A stretch of DNA of 64,000 bases from Brugia malayi (Eukaryota; Nematoda; Chromadorea; Rhabditida; Onchocercidae). Positions 12,401-23,610 of the stretch are shown piece by piece (within the stretch, counting starts at the first letter, position 1; every line of letters starts with the position of its first letter). Location of the stretch: contig NW_025062476.1 of the NCBI RefSeq assembly GCF_000002995.4, positions 2,909,001 through 2,973,000 on the forward strand. Reading direction: 5' to 3'. The translations under genes and the position numbers were made by a program. The notes below the pieces were generated by a model that was not told where the DNA came from, did not search any database, and saw only the letters and a list, made by a program, of their open reading frames with translations.

Positions 12401-15400
12401 TGATTTGTTTTTGGATTTTATTTTCACCGTTAAAAGTGGAGAGAAATCGATGAGCGATAAAGGATAAAATATGGTCAATTAAAATGAACATCCTAAATAG
12501 AACGTGAGAGCAACGATACGTCAATCCTTCACAAAGAATACGAAAAGGTCGAAGGGAAGGAGCTACAAACGGGCAACGTCCTCGATACATTTCTTCAAAT
12601 CGATCCATAGCCCCGTCCCTTTCAACCGTCATTTTCCTGCTTCCTTTCTCTCCAATAAAACTTTTTAAAAGATGAAACCATGACATAGTCATCCATTCCA
12701 TATACTCAAGAGAAAGCATGACGAATATGAAAAATGAAAAATGCATACAGTTGGAGAAATGTGAACACTACATTTCAGTTTTTCTCAAAATTACGCATAT
12801 CTAAGAGCACCACCATGTAATAGATTTGTTGAAGGAAGGAAGTGCAGCAAAAACTGAAGTAAGAAATAGGAATCCAGAAAGAAGTAAACAAGTGAAAGCA
12901 GATCTGCTTAGATTTTTGATTCAAATGCATTGTTAGTGTGTAATGTACAAAACGATAAGAATGTGTATACACGTCGGGGGTCATTTGAACAGGAACGCAG
13001 TAGAATGACGAAAATTTCCTGTTTATGTGAACACCTAATTTAAGAGAAATAAAATACCCATGCACATCTTAGCAAAAATAGTTTTAAAGAATAAACAAAT
13101 CCTAAAAAGAGCTGCTTCAGAAAATGCGGCAAGTGAATCGAGTATTCTACAGTTCCATTATCTCTTCCACTTGGACTATAAACGTTAAATGAGTTATAAA
13201 CTGTATCCAAACAAGAGTAATTCCAATTTAAAGCACATATTACCACCAATTTTAAACACACGATTTAAGAAAAATGAAAGAAACGGCAAGACGAAATCTA
13301 CTTCCAATAAAAACGTCGAAAATACGTCAAAGTAAAAAACAGTAGAACTTGCGCTGTGAGCAGGAAATACTTTAGAATATAGCACAAACATGCAACTGCT
13401 AATAACACTGGATTGACAATAAGCAAAGTCGAATTTGATTATCGGTACATTCCAACTTCCTAATATGGGAGATTTGACAACTACAGTAAGTGAAAGAATC
13501 ATCACATTGTTTGCTCACCTCTTTGCCGACATAATAAACACATGCGTGTTTGGAAAAACAAAGCAACTTGTGATTCGTAACCTTAATAAATATAACTTTT
13601 CAACTAATGTGCAAAATTTATCCCTTATTTGTTTTCTGAAAATTTAGTTATTGAACGGATAAAAAAGCCTTTTAACTGATCACTCTGGTTATTCAGAATG
13701 TCAATTAAATTCAAGTTATCACATGAGATTGATCTGAACCGGATGAAACCTGTCACCAGATATTGCTAATATGACAAATTTCCTTACCATTTAGCAAGCG
13801 CTGCCATAGAACCTTATCAATATCCAAAAAAATACATTACGAGAAAGTTACCTTCAGATGTCGCACACAATAATGCAAAGGAACACTTCAGACGCAAACT
13901 CGAAATGATGTGTAAATCAATGAAAACAGGAAATTCAATTTCTTTTCGTCCTACTCTGTTCATTTCCTTTACCTATTATACTACGCCTATGCAACATTGA
14001 AACACACAACCATTTGTACACTTTTGTGTGCAGTTAATTTCAAAGGAAATATTTTGATGAGAACAAAAAAACGAAGAATCTAGCGATGGGAAAACTTGTC
14101 GGTGATTAGAGTAATAGTGCTAGTGCAAGTGAGGACAAGTGGAATTAAAAGACAATGGTGTGACGAAGAGTACAAAGAGACAATGTCCAGTTACCATGAA
14201 CAAAATGAAACAGTACGCCTCATTTTCAAGAAGCCAATGTATGGAGACAAAAGAGTGAAGAAGAAGGATAATGTGACAGATAAGATGGTGGCTTGCTCGC
14301 TGTGAAAATGTGCTTGCTTATCGGATGGTAGGATGCAGCAGCACTAGCAACCCACTTCATTTCCTCAACGTCCCGTAAGATATGATAGTTAACTACTGGC
14401 CGTCAGCTTTACTGGAGCGCTCTACTCTTTCTCTTCTCATTCGTTTTCATCTCATCCGTGCATGCATTTTGGAACTTGCTCTTCCTGATTTTCAACTTCT
14501 TTCTTCCACCAAAACTATCAAAAACAGAACTTTTCTTTCATTCTTATTGCAATAGTATGTATGAGAAGATACAGAAAAAGAGTGAAAGATTTATGGGAAT
14601 AGAACTGATGGAAACAAGAAACAACAGGAGAAGGAGAAGGAGAAGGAAGCAACATAAGTGCCCAATACTTTAATTAGTTTCAAGCACTGTAGTGCTACCA
14701 TCTATGAAAGAACAAAAAGGAGGAAAAAATATCAATAGTAAGTATTTCTCGACAAGGTATGCGTGTCCACCTCTAGGCCATTGTCTTTTCCAAATTAGCG
14801 TTATAGGGCGTAAGTTCACTACAGAGAGATGGGTAGAAAATGTAAAAGGCAAATAGCCTATTAATAAACCAAAATTAGTCGTCATTGAGCAACTGACAGG
14901 AGTAAAGCAACTGAATCGGGTTTCGGACCGAGATGAATGACGGAAATACCCGGAGCATGGGTAGACTGCATTGCACAACAACGTAAAAAAGAATGGCGGG
15001 CAGAAGTCGCACTTCTGACAACAATTTTGAAAACAAATGGAAGCGAACGACGCTGACTGCATTGATGTTAATGGTTTGGGCAAGGTCGGACGGGATGCCC
15101 TTGAATCAGAGCCAACAGACACACCCTCGCAAGCAGAACCTATCCCATACCTCCCTTTTCTTCCCTTGGAAGCATCAGCCAGCAGCTCCTCAAAGGCTTC
15201 CTTTACTTCTCTTACGAAATCCACCCAACCCATAGCCAAGCACCCACCCTTTAAATACCTTCCCGACCTCATACATTTCTACCCTACCCTTCCTCCTTTC
15301 TGTCCCTCCCTCCCACCACCATCTTTTTTTATTCGCGCTTCTATAACCGTTTCACTAGGCCGCTCTTTCTCTATTTCATTCATTTTTCCACAAGAAAATC

Positions 15401-18400
15401 CACTCACTTGCCACACGTATGATGAGCCTATCTCCTACACACTTTCTTCGAGAATCATTCAAGCACAATGACATACCATCTAATTATATTCTTCACACAT
15501 TGTGGAATTACCTCAACTTTTCAAAGCTTCTCTCTCAGTGTCACAAAATGATGCATGTAGATGACGAAATCAATGTAGTTCACAAAAAGCGTACGACTGA
15601 GCCATATAGTCTCAAAACTTGTCTTCAGCACAATCCATGAATGAGTCAAAGCCTTAGCTGTCGTTGTGAGTGAAAGCCTAGCAACAGACCACACTAAGAG
15701 AGATTGTCTGCAAACAACTTCACATGTTGGCTATCAATGATCTAACTCGTTGGCTATAAGTGATAAGTCATATGAATGTAACTAACAAATCACTCAATGA
15801 TTTTTAGAACTGCTCGGAGGAAATGGCATCTTTTGAATTAAGCAAAATAGTTACAATTATTCATGCACAAGTTACTTGTTGTACATTTCACGAAGAGATA
15901 ACTGCTTGTGAATCATTTCGAATCACAATTATATACATAAAAACATTATTTATTAATCTGTGCAATACTGTCCTCATTATGTCCCTACTGTGCAAAATGG
16001 AAACTTCGCAAAAATTATTTCATATGATTAAACAACGTTCATCTGTTTCATCTGTTATTCTCAAATACTTCCATTCCTCCCTTCTTCCTCTAATCTACTG
16101 TTAATGTGGAAAGATTCTCTTTGTCCTACTATCCCACTTGTAGTCTTTCGGCTTCATTCATTCTCTACAACGTACTTAAAATGAACTCCGAATTGATTTT
16201 TTCAAAGTACAATACCAGCAGATAACCTTAGTGTTTTCCCCACAACAGTGATAGTATACTTAAACTGAAAATCATGTCACATTTCGAGATAAATTAGTTA
16301 TACGCTAGCAGTTACGAATACATCTGCGATATAAGTGTGTCTTCTGCTTCCATCAACGTCAGTTTTTACAGTTTTGTTTAACTCGGAGAGTTATCTTACT
16401 AATATCCAGAAAAGTTCTCTCCTAGTGCAATAAGTTCTATTAAATTTTCAAGTTCCAAATAATTCTATACGAGGTAAGCAGTTTTTATTTTAAACTCAAA
16501 GAAAAGTGTAACAGTCACATATAGTAATCTACCGGCACATAAGCTATGTATAGATTTTTCATCGTTGTCAAATATATTAGCACTTTGCTGATACTTTTAA
16601 TTTACTCAAATAAGAACAGTTTTTTTTTTTTTTTTTTTTGTTTTTAAGCATTTATATGGTAGTTTTGTAAGTGTCGAAATAGATAACTGTTCTCAGAAAT
16701 GGAATAGGCTTTTAAAATGAATGGATAAACTTTTTCTAAACATTAATTTGGTGAAAAATCCATTGATGAAATAATAAAAAAACCGGAGTCTTTATTTGAA
16801 AAAGCATATTTAGATACTGTTTAAATATCATTAATTTTCAAAAAAAAAACCTTTTGGATTGCAGTCCTTAATCCGGAATTTGCTTTAATCATTCACTGCC
16901 ATATTCGAAGTGATAAAGATAAAATTTTTTGAAAATAGATATATCAAAGTTTCAGGTGAGTGACAAATTACGGCTGATCCAAATAATTTTTCCTCTAGCT
17001 TACTCAAAATTATTTTTGCGCCATACCAATTATAGAGAACATTTTTTACACTGAATAAACATCCTCATTCTAAAGTTTAAGATGACTGGTTTCAAATGTA
17101 CGTTTCATTATTATTATCCCTACTCCGTGTATTTTTGTGCGGTTCATTGTTAAAAAAAAATTATTCAAACGTTAATTCAAAAATCTAAGACCCTTGAAGG
17201 TGGTCATTAAAACATTAAGGTCTTCACAACAGTGGATGTGGATTTCAAGGACACTGCACAGAAACAAAATGGATCAATCGATTACTTAACCAACCGTTAA
17301 GACACTACATGCATGCACGTCACACATGCATACATATTTTTGTTGGAGTTAAATCATTAACCGTTTTCTGAAGACAATTACCTTTCTAACGATAAGAAAG
17401 TATTATACTTCATTCCAAAACCGTAATACCTCATAAAACAACTAAATTATTACTTTATCTTTCGAAAAAAAAAAATCGATCTCAATGAATTATACTGAAC
17501 ACTACTTCTTTCCTTCCTGTATCAGTTACTAATGGAAAAATTAGAGGGAAAAAAAGTGGGTTAAACTTCTTTGACCAGAAAAGATATCGAAAGGAATATT
17601 ATACAAAAAGTTGAAAACATAAAGGATTACTATGAACTCGAATACAAGTGGTCTTAATTACGTATTTGGAAAAAAATTATACTAACTTTTATCTAAATAT
17701 GTTATAACCATCTACTACTTAAATTTAATATTTTTTAAACAACATTTAGGAATGCAACGCCGGTATGATGAGACCGGAAAAATGCCTGTGCGTTAAGAGA
17801 TAAGTAATCAACAATTGTGATGTTACACCACCAATAAAATTATAAAAAAAGATCAATAATCTCTATGTGCAAACAACTCCTTAACCCTCTCAATTGCATT
17901 CATGTTGCGCAATAATTTAAAAAAAAAAAAAAAATACAAAATGGCAAGAATCAAATTCTTTTTTATGGGACCAAATAATCAAACATACCAAGTATTGTCA
18001 TCGCGCATTTCAAAATCTGTCAGATCGCCATACTTCTTGGCAATATGCTTTAAACGCTGAAAACAAATTTGTTGAAATAATGGACAAATTTTAAAAAATT
18101 TTGAGACAAAATTTTCAGAAAAAAATTGAAGAAAAGTTAAAAAGAACCATCGAAATCCAGAATCAAGAGCAATGCGGCGTACCGCTAATTTCTAATAATG
18201 CATTTCGTGTGCTCAACAATCCAGATGAATGGTTACGGACGATAATATAGGGCTGAGCAATGCAGCTACGGAACGAGTTGCCTGAACAGAGCGCACCACG
18301 TGATGAGGCGGTTGCATAGTCTGTCGACCGGATGTATGCACGAACGTCACGCCATGGAAAACGAATACACGCAAGATTTGGATATGGTTGGATGAACCGG

Positions 18401-20560
18401 ATGATTTGAGTGCGCGGTGAGTATACGAACGAACGAACGAACGAACGAATGCATGAACTGTGTGGATGAACGTGAACGAACGGTAGATGTTTGTAACACA
18501 ACATTCACATTTATGCACCACTCGGACAATGATGCGCTGGTAGCAGTAGTGACGCATAAAAACATATCCCATCAAACTTCTGAATCCGAATATTTTGTTT
18601 TCAATGCTTAACACAGTGGTACCACACTGTTACACGCTTTTTTTTTTTTTTTTTTAAATCTGGTTAAACTCTCGATAACTACACTGGTTTTGTAATCCTC
18701 GAAGTAGGTCCTCAAGTAAAGATATTTTCCAGTCCTTAACGGGCATTGAAAAATCATACAACATTAATGTCCTAGGCCCAGCCTAAAATTCTGGCATCAT
18801 GTCAAATAGTGTCAACTAAAGCGAGATGCGCCACTGTTGTCAAGAAAAGTGAATTCTGTCCAGTTTAGTGTGATTTGTTATAGATCAAAGTTCCAATTCA
18901 TCAGATGATGAACTACAGGGAAGATAAAATATAAAAATGAAATATTAACTGAACCTTCTCAAATTTGCCCTTGTTTTCAAAACCACGAACGATGATGCTG
19001 CATGCATTTGCACCGCTACGATCCAAACTTCCTTCCTGCAAGCCCAAAATTCTGGTAATCATGTAAAATGTTGGTATTCAATATCAGCTAATCTTTTTCA
19101 AAGAACATATTAGATGAAATTAAATCAAGTACAACTTTTCCGATCACGGCTATGGCTTCGCTATAAATTGTATATTATCTAACATGATCCAAACGTATGT
19201 TAGTTATAAATGTTCAGAATGTGGCGACAAGGAAGAATTTTAAAGTACCAACTAGTGATAATTTTTGTAATAACAGAAATCAAATAAAACAAGTAAAGAT
19301 TATTAGAATTAATATTAAAATGATTGAAACCTCTATAAAAGTAAAAATCTGTATAAAAAAACTTTATAAGATTCTACGTTGTCTGAAACAAAGTTATGTT
19401 CTATTAGAAATATCAGTAAAAGCTTTAAGTTCACCTTTTCTGAACTGCTCCGATATTTCCGCTCCTTACGCTTGTCCTTAGATTTTCTCGCATCTGGACT
19501 GGGGGAACGACTTGATGAACTTCTGTCACGCTTTCGTTTTCTATCCGACTTCTTGGAGCTTTTTTTCGGACTTAAACTCTGTGATCTTGATGATGAGCGG
19601 CGACGATTGTCTTCAGGAGATTCACTTTCACTTGATGAATGTCTTCTAAAATTTATTTACCCAAATCAAACAAACCTTTTATATTTTATTCAAATAAAGC
19701 AGTCTGAAGATACCCTGAAAATTATTTCTTACATGTTAACTTCTTCAAAGTAATAATTTAGATCAGTCAATCCCAAAAACTGCTTTAATATTTTCTGAGG
19801 AAATTAGACAATTTAAAGCTATATTATTTGAGCTTTTAGAAACCTACCGTGATATTCGGTCATGCTCCTGAATTTAATATTTACTATGAAGAACATACTC
19901 TAACGTTAGAAGTTCTACGAAAATTTTGTAGGAAAAAGTATAGTAGAAAAAAAAAATAATGTAGAAATTGAGAAAGTGTGTGTAATATAATTCAAAATTA
20001 GTAATTTAAACCTCTTTTTCCGATCGCGGCTATGGCTTCGCTTTCGATCACGGCTCCGACTGCGCCTCCGATCTCGCGAACGCGATCTCTCACGCATCCG
20101 TTCTCGATACATATCCCGTCCGCGCGGACGACTTTTGGCATTCTGCACTATTACCCTAAAAACAACATCAGATATAAATTCAATACCCAAATGAGCACAC
20201 TTAACCAACAACTACTACATTTATATTACAGAACTGATCTAGTGAACGACTATGGTGTCCGAGCATTCATTGACTTATTAATGTATAATTTTCTGAACAA
20301 TAAACTGCAATTCTTTTGATATTCAAAGGCAACAAAAAAAAAAAAAAAAAAAAAAAAAAAAGAAACCTATCGCCGAGTAAGGAACGACCGTTCAGATCAT
20401 GGACCGCATCTTCTGCATCTCGACGATCAGAAAATTCAACGAAAGCATAACCATTCTTGAGTAAAATTTCCGTGATGCGACCATAGCCGCGGAAAAAACG
20501 TTCAATATCACGTTCATGCGCTCGATACGACAATCTTCCCACGTAAACTCGAGACCCCAT
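9450..20560 (-). CDS. SR-family splicing factor, RRM-RS-RRM architecture, 10 exons (397 aa)
   Basis: Exons on the minus strand: 20560-20367, 20155-20012, 19645-19435, 19035-18955, 18056-17989, 11472-11388, 11223-11132, 10578-10425, 10027-9911, 9497-9450. All phases agree and sum to 398 codons including TGA. Residues 4-72 form an RRM of the SRSF4/5/6, B52 and worm RSP-1/2/5 type: RNP2 VYVGRL, then ERFFRGYG, and RNP1 NGYAFVEF. Residues about 78-183 are a long RS domain (RSRSRDRRRSRSRDRKRSHS, later SSSSRSPSP). Residues about 193-268 form a second, degenerate RRM (SIIVRGF, AKKYGDLTDFEMRDD, CVIGYTSRESATKALEKM). It lacks the SWQDLKD motif of the usual second RRM. The tail is acidic and Lys/Ser/Thr-rich, ending TVGAE. 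The expected role is nuclear pre-mRNA splicing and its regulation through phosphorylated RS repeats. The start sits six bases after a TTTTTTCAG acceptor. The 6.5-kb intron between exons 5 and 6 makes alternative isoforms likely. RRM1 and RS are certain; the exact 3' exons are inferred. Confidence 0.88.
11473..17988 (-). other. Large intron (6.5 kb) of the SR-protein gene
   Basis: This lies between exon 5 (donor TG|GTATGT at 17989/17988) and exon 6 (acceptor TTTTCAG at 11473). It contains a 16-bp hairpin near the 3' splice site, a T tract at 16620-16639, and a less AT-rich, pyrimidine-strand-biased stretch around 14.3-15.5 kb with overlapping open frames on both strands (minus 15272-14670; plus 15037-15471). 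No splice-consistent protein was recognised in it, and codon patterns look unlike the flanking exons. Confidence 0.6.
11568..11610. repeat. Perfect 16-bp inverted repeat in the SR-gene intron
   Basis: CGAAATAACAGTTTTA at 11568-11583 is exactly complementary to TAAAACTGTTATTTCG at 11595-11610, with an 11-base loop; a T-A pair extends the stem to 17. It lies about 96 bases upstream (in transcript direction) of the exon 6 acceptor. Confidence 0.9.
18423..18445. repeat. (GAAC)n tetranucleotide microsatellite
   Basis: About five GAAC units lie in the intron between exons 4 and 5 of the SR-protein gene. The repeat creates open frames on both strands (for example repeated SFVRSFVRS on the minus strand), which explains the open frames across 18163-18614. 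Confidence 0.75.
19136..19160 (-). other. Duplicated exon-2 fragment inside an SR-gene intron (possible microexon)
   Basis: The plus strand at 19137-19162 repeats 20015-20040 with one base change. The original is the 3' end of exon 2, encoding RSHSRDRK. In the intronic copy, the minus strand has a TTTATAG just before and a GTTGTA just after a 25-base piece that would still encode RSHSRDRK, so it could act as a microexon; a 25-base insertion would however shift the frame. It is more likely a relic of local duplication. Confidence 0.4.
20334..20361. promoter_or_regulatory. U28 tract next to a weak 5' splice site in SR-gene intron 1
   Basis: On the transcript (minus) strand, exon 1 ends GATAG|GTTTC and is followed at once by 28 T. 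The 5' splice site departs from GTAAGT. U-rich stretches directly after weak 5' splice sites are known binding sites for TIA-1-type proteins that recruit U1 snRNP; that role here is inference. Confidence 0.45.
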
Positions 20561-20570
20561 GAAGAACTGA
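20561..20570 (-). promoter_or_regulatory. Probable spliced-leader acceptor of the SR-protein gene
   Basis: On the minus strand CTCTTTTTTCAG is followed by TTCTTC and then the ATG at 20560. A six-base leader after a strong nematode acceptor is typical of spliced-leader trans-splicing, although a 5' UTR cis-intron cannot be excluded. Confidence 0.55.
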
Positions 20571-21879
20571 AAAAAGAGGTCAAAGTGTCCCATCCAGAAA
20601 TTAGCAATTTATTGAGCGATTGCTAATCTATCACAACACACCCCTCGCAACAACTGTAATCGCTACATTTAAGTCAGTGTACCCATACACTCCATCCAGT
20701 CCCAAACCATACGTCATCGTAGCATACACCAATCGCGTAAGGAGTGCTGATGAGTCGTCGAGATGAATGATAAACTTAGATACGATGGTGGAGGGACACG
20801 TAATTGATTAAGAGTGACGTAAACATTAAGTGTTACTCTACCGAGAGAGAGAGGGAGAAAGAAAGAGAGAGAGAAGGTTTTTGTTAATAGTAGATGTGTC
20901 GTTTGGAGAGAAAGACAATGTCAGCTTCTGAACTATCCGAATGAATTCACTAACCGGACGAGGTGATATTATTTTCTCAGCTTCTTTGTAGCTTCCGAGA
21001 GTAGTTTCTCTCTCTTTCTCTCTATTTAGTGTCACCTTTGCATTACAGCATAAAACTAAGTGGTAATAAAAATCTGATTCAGTTATTCCAACTATATTTT
21101 ATACCATATTCCTATAATGTAAGCCTTCTGTCATGATATGTAACTTTCTAGAAAAGGGAAATGGTATTTGAACACATATCCAGAAATTTTGAAAAATGTA
21201 AGAACGAACGATCAATCCGGAGTATTGTTTGGGAGCTATAAATCGTCAATTTGAGATTTCATTGCATTTCTCATAGCTGTTTCTATGCAACAACAGGGCA
21301 GGATACGGTAGATGATCATGGTCTTGAATTTCGTGATTGTGGGTGGTGGTGGGGTGTGTCCCCCGAGGTTGTGAGAGGTTTTTGGTGCTCGATGATTCCT
21401 TAGGACTTATCTATAGCCTAGTGTTAGAGCACTGAATTTGTCATGTCAGTGTTTAGAAATTTTATGGTCCAAAATTTTATGATCGGAAATCTTGCTAGAC
21501 TTTCGTGTTAAGACTATTCAGGTATACTCTGATGCGTAGTTTGCTATGAATAGATTGTGTGTAATTTGTTGACAGCTAGAATGGATCAGTTTTCAGTTAG
21601 ACATAATTTCATCATATACTTATTGCGTAACTTTTATTCAGCTTATCAATTTGTTGGGATTGTATTTCTTGATTATTGTTTATCTGTATGTAAGTAAACA
21701 GATTTCTCTTCGGCGACTTGTTTTTAGCTCTCATTTGTTGCTCTCACGTTTGTTTTTAGCTCTCATTTGTTGCTCTCACGTTGCTCTCACGTTTATTATG
21801 TTCTTAAATCACTGTCAAATTTCTACTATAACGGAAATCTTTACGTGTTTACGCTTGTCTAACATCTTTATCTTTTCAG
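20571..21879. promoter_or_regulatory. Divergent intergenic region between SR-protein and SmD1 genes
   Basis: About 1.3 kb separates two genes transcribed outward, so it should hold both promoters. It is less AT-rich than most of the window. It has a GA-rich tract at 20841-20876 and a CT-rich tract at about 21007-21025 that are partly complementary, and a 32-base tandem duplication at 21720-21781. No TATA box or named operator is convincing. Confidence 0.5.
21720..21792 (+). repeat. 32-bp tandem duplication upstream of SmD1
   Basis: GTTTTTAGCTCTCATTTGTT followed by GCTCTCACGTTT occurs twice in a row (21720-21751 and 21752 onward), with a further partial TTGCTCTCACGTT copy. It lies 100-170 bases before the SmD1 start and includes TTTTTAG acceptor-like sequences. 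Confidence 0.8.
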
Positions 21880-21887
21880 ACTGCAGT

Positions 21888-22459
21888 ATGAAGCTGGTGC
21901 GTTTTTTGATGAAACTGGCCCACGAAAGTGTAACAATAGAATTGAAGAATGGAACGCTGGTAACAGGTACCATTGTTGGTGTCGACGTAGCAATGAATAC
22001 CCATTTACGGACCGTCAAAATGACACTCAAGAATAGAGAACCCGTTTCCCTAGATTCACTATCCATCAGAGGTTAAATTTATGATTTTTTAGAGTTAAGT
22101 GTCCTGCTCTCTGTTAAGTATTGTACTGTATACAGCATGGATAAGTTCCTGAGAATCTAATTTCAGCGTTGTGATAAATTCAGAGTAATCTAGATAAGCT
22201 GGTTGGTTAATGAACTTATTTAAAAAAGGTTTAATTTTCAATACTAATAACTATCAAAGGATCTTTTTTAGGAAATAATATCCGGTATATAATTTTACCT
22301 GACACAATTCCTTTGGATACATTATTGGTTGATGATGAACCTCGCAAAAAGCCGGCACGTGGAGGACGTGGTCGATCTGCGCCGAGTCGTGGTGGACGAG
22401 GACGCGGACGTGGTAGAGGTGGGCCTCGTGGTCGTGGTGGTTTCAGGGGTGGGCGATAA
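21888..22459 (+). CDS. snr-3: Small nuclear ribonucleoprotein SmD1 (123 aa, 2 exons)
   Basis: Exons 21888-22071 and 22272-22459, joined within a Gly codon (AGAG|GTTAAA donor, TTTTTTAG acceptor). The product is one of the seven core Sm proteins that form the ring on U1, U2, U4 and U5 snRNAs, assembled in the cytoplasm and working in the nucleus. Sm1 motif residues are plain ([19 protein letters not shown], then AMNTHL and [11 protein letters not shown]) and Sm2 is [14 protein letters not shown], including the RGN that contacts RNA. The C-terminus is an RG-rich tail ([18 protein letters not shown]), a known substrate for symmetric arginine methylation in this family. The length matches other SmD1 proteins (about 120 residues). 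The ATG lies eight bases after TCTTTTCAG, suggesting trans-splicing. A close paralogue follows at 23611. Confidence 0.95.
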
Positions 22460-23600
22460 GTTTTTGCGGCTATTATGTATGCTTTATCTTTTATGCGTTG
22501 AATTTTATACGGACAGAATGAAACAGAAATTAATTGTTACATCCTTTTTCACTATCACTCTTCATAATGCAGTTTATTTTACAGTGATTATAGAAGTAAT
22601 TTACTTCATGTTCCTCTATCTCACACTTCTTTTAATGGCTGTGTAAAGGAATAGATTACCAGTCAGCTGCAGAACAGTTATGAGTTATGTTATGATGCTG
22701 TAAGCAGAAGCTAGGCACGTAGTTCAGTTTTGTTCGTCAGTTGAGTAAGTTATTCTCATACTTTTCAAAATTGGAAAATTGTTTCATTTTTTGAATTATG
22801 CTGGAAATATAAATGTATTTTATGTTTCGCTGGAAAGCTTTTCGGCTGAGAATTTTTGTCACTTTTTTGAAATTTGTATCCTTGTTATCCACATTGTTCA
22901 GATTCATTTTGTAGCATTATTATCCTTACAGTCCATTGTTGTTACTTTTTACGATCTCTATTAAAGTTTGCTCCTAGGACATCGAACGTGACCATATATT
23001 CCTTGCTTATAAGGAGGTGGATGAAGTTATGTCAAGAAGTAAGTTATATTTCCGGATAGCGTTAAGCAAACACGAAGACATCACCACTGCTCAGCCATTC
23101 CATCTTAAAATATTTATGGATGTATGCTACGTTACAATTGACATTAACATTTGATGAACATTCATATTTAATAACAGTGATCTCGGATTTAATAGGGCAA
23201 GTGTTTCGTAGTTCGCGGTAATGAAGTTTAGGTGGCTAAAGTCTGTTATCTCCTGTACTAACGGGTAGATTCCAATCGCTGTGTGCATGACGATGTGTCT
23301 TCTAAGGCGGAAGTAATGTAATTATGCTTCAAGTTACAGAAAAATGGCCATCAATCAGTCGAATTAATGGTTTCCCTTTAATTTTGTTCGTGATACAATA
23401 AAGTACAGAATGATATGGGGAGAGTGCTATTGTCCTGCTAAAAATAGATTCTTCAGATAGTCCTGAATACAGTTTATGAATGAAAGATGGAGTATGAACC
23501 ATTGTTTTTAATTTGCAATCAGGAAAGGTTCACACGTTTTGCGTTTTCGTGGGAACGTGATCACTAGAAATTTTTGTGGTCTTTGTATCTGTTTCATTTC
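22460..23600 (+). other. Spacer between the two SmD1 genes
   Basis: About 1.15 kb holding the 3' UTR of the first gene and the 5' region of the second. An AATAAA lies at 23397-23402, far (about 940 bases) from the first stop codon. Open frames at 22779-23059 have no recognisable protein. There is no sign of a close operon arrangement. Confidence 0.4.
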
Positions 23601-23610
23601 AGATTTCAGT

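Noticed and set aside
14670..15471. 200-codon minus and 144-codon plus open frames as genes
   Set aside because: They overlap each other, lie in an intron, have no recognisable motifs and no splice-consistent continuation; kept only as a finding about the block.
18163..18614. Overlapping open frames of 64-133 codons on both strands
   Set aside because: They arise from a GAAC tetranucleotide repeat and GC-richer intron sequence; no protein family character and no splice support.
20749..20790. Hammerhead-like or box C element (CTGATGAGTCGTCGAGATGA)
   Set aside because: No matching stem II and GAAA core for a hammerhead, and no nearby box D at a suitable distance for a snoRNA.
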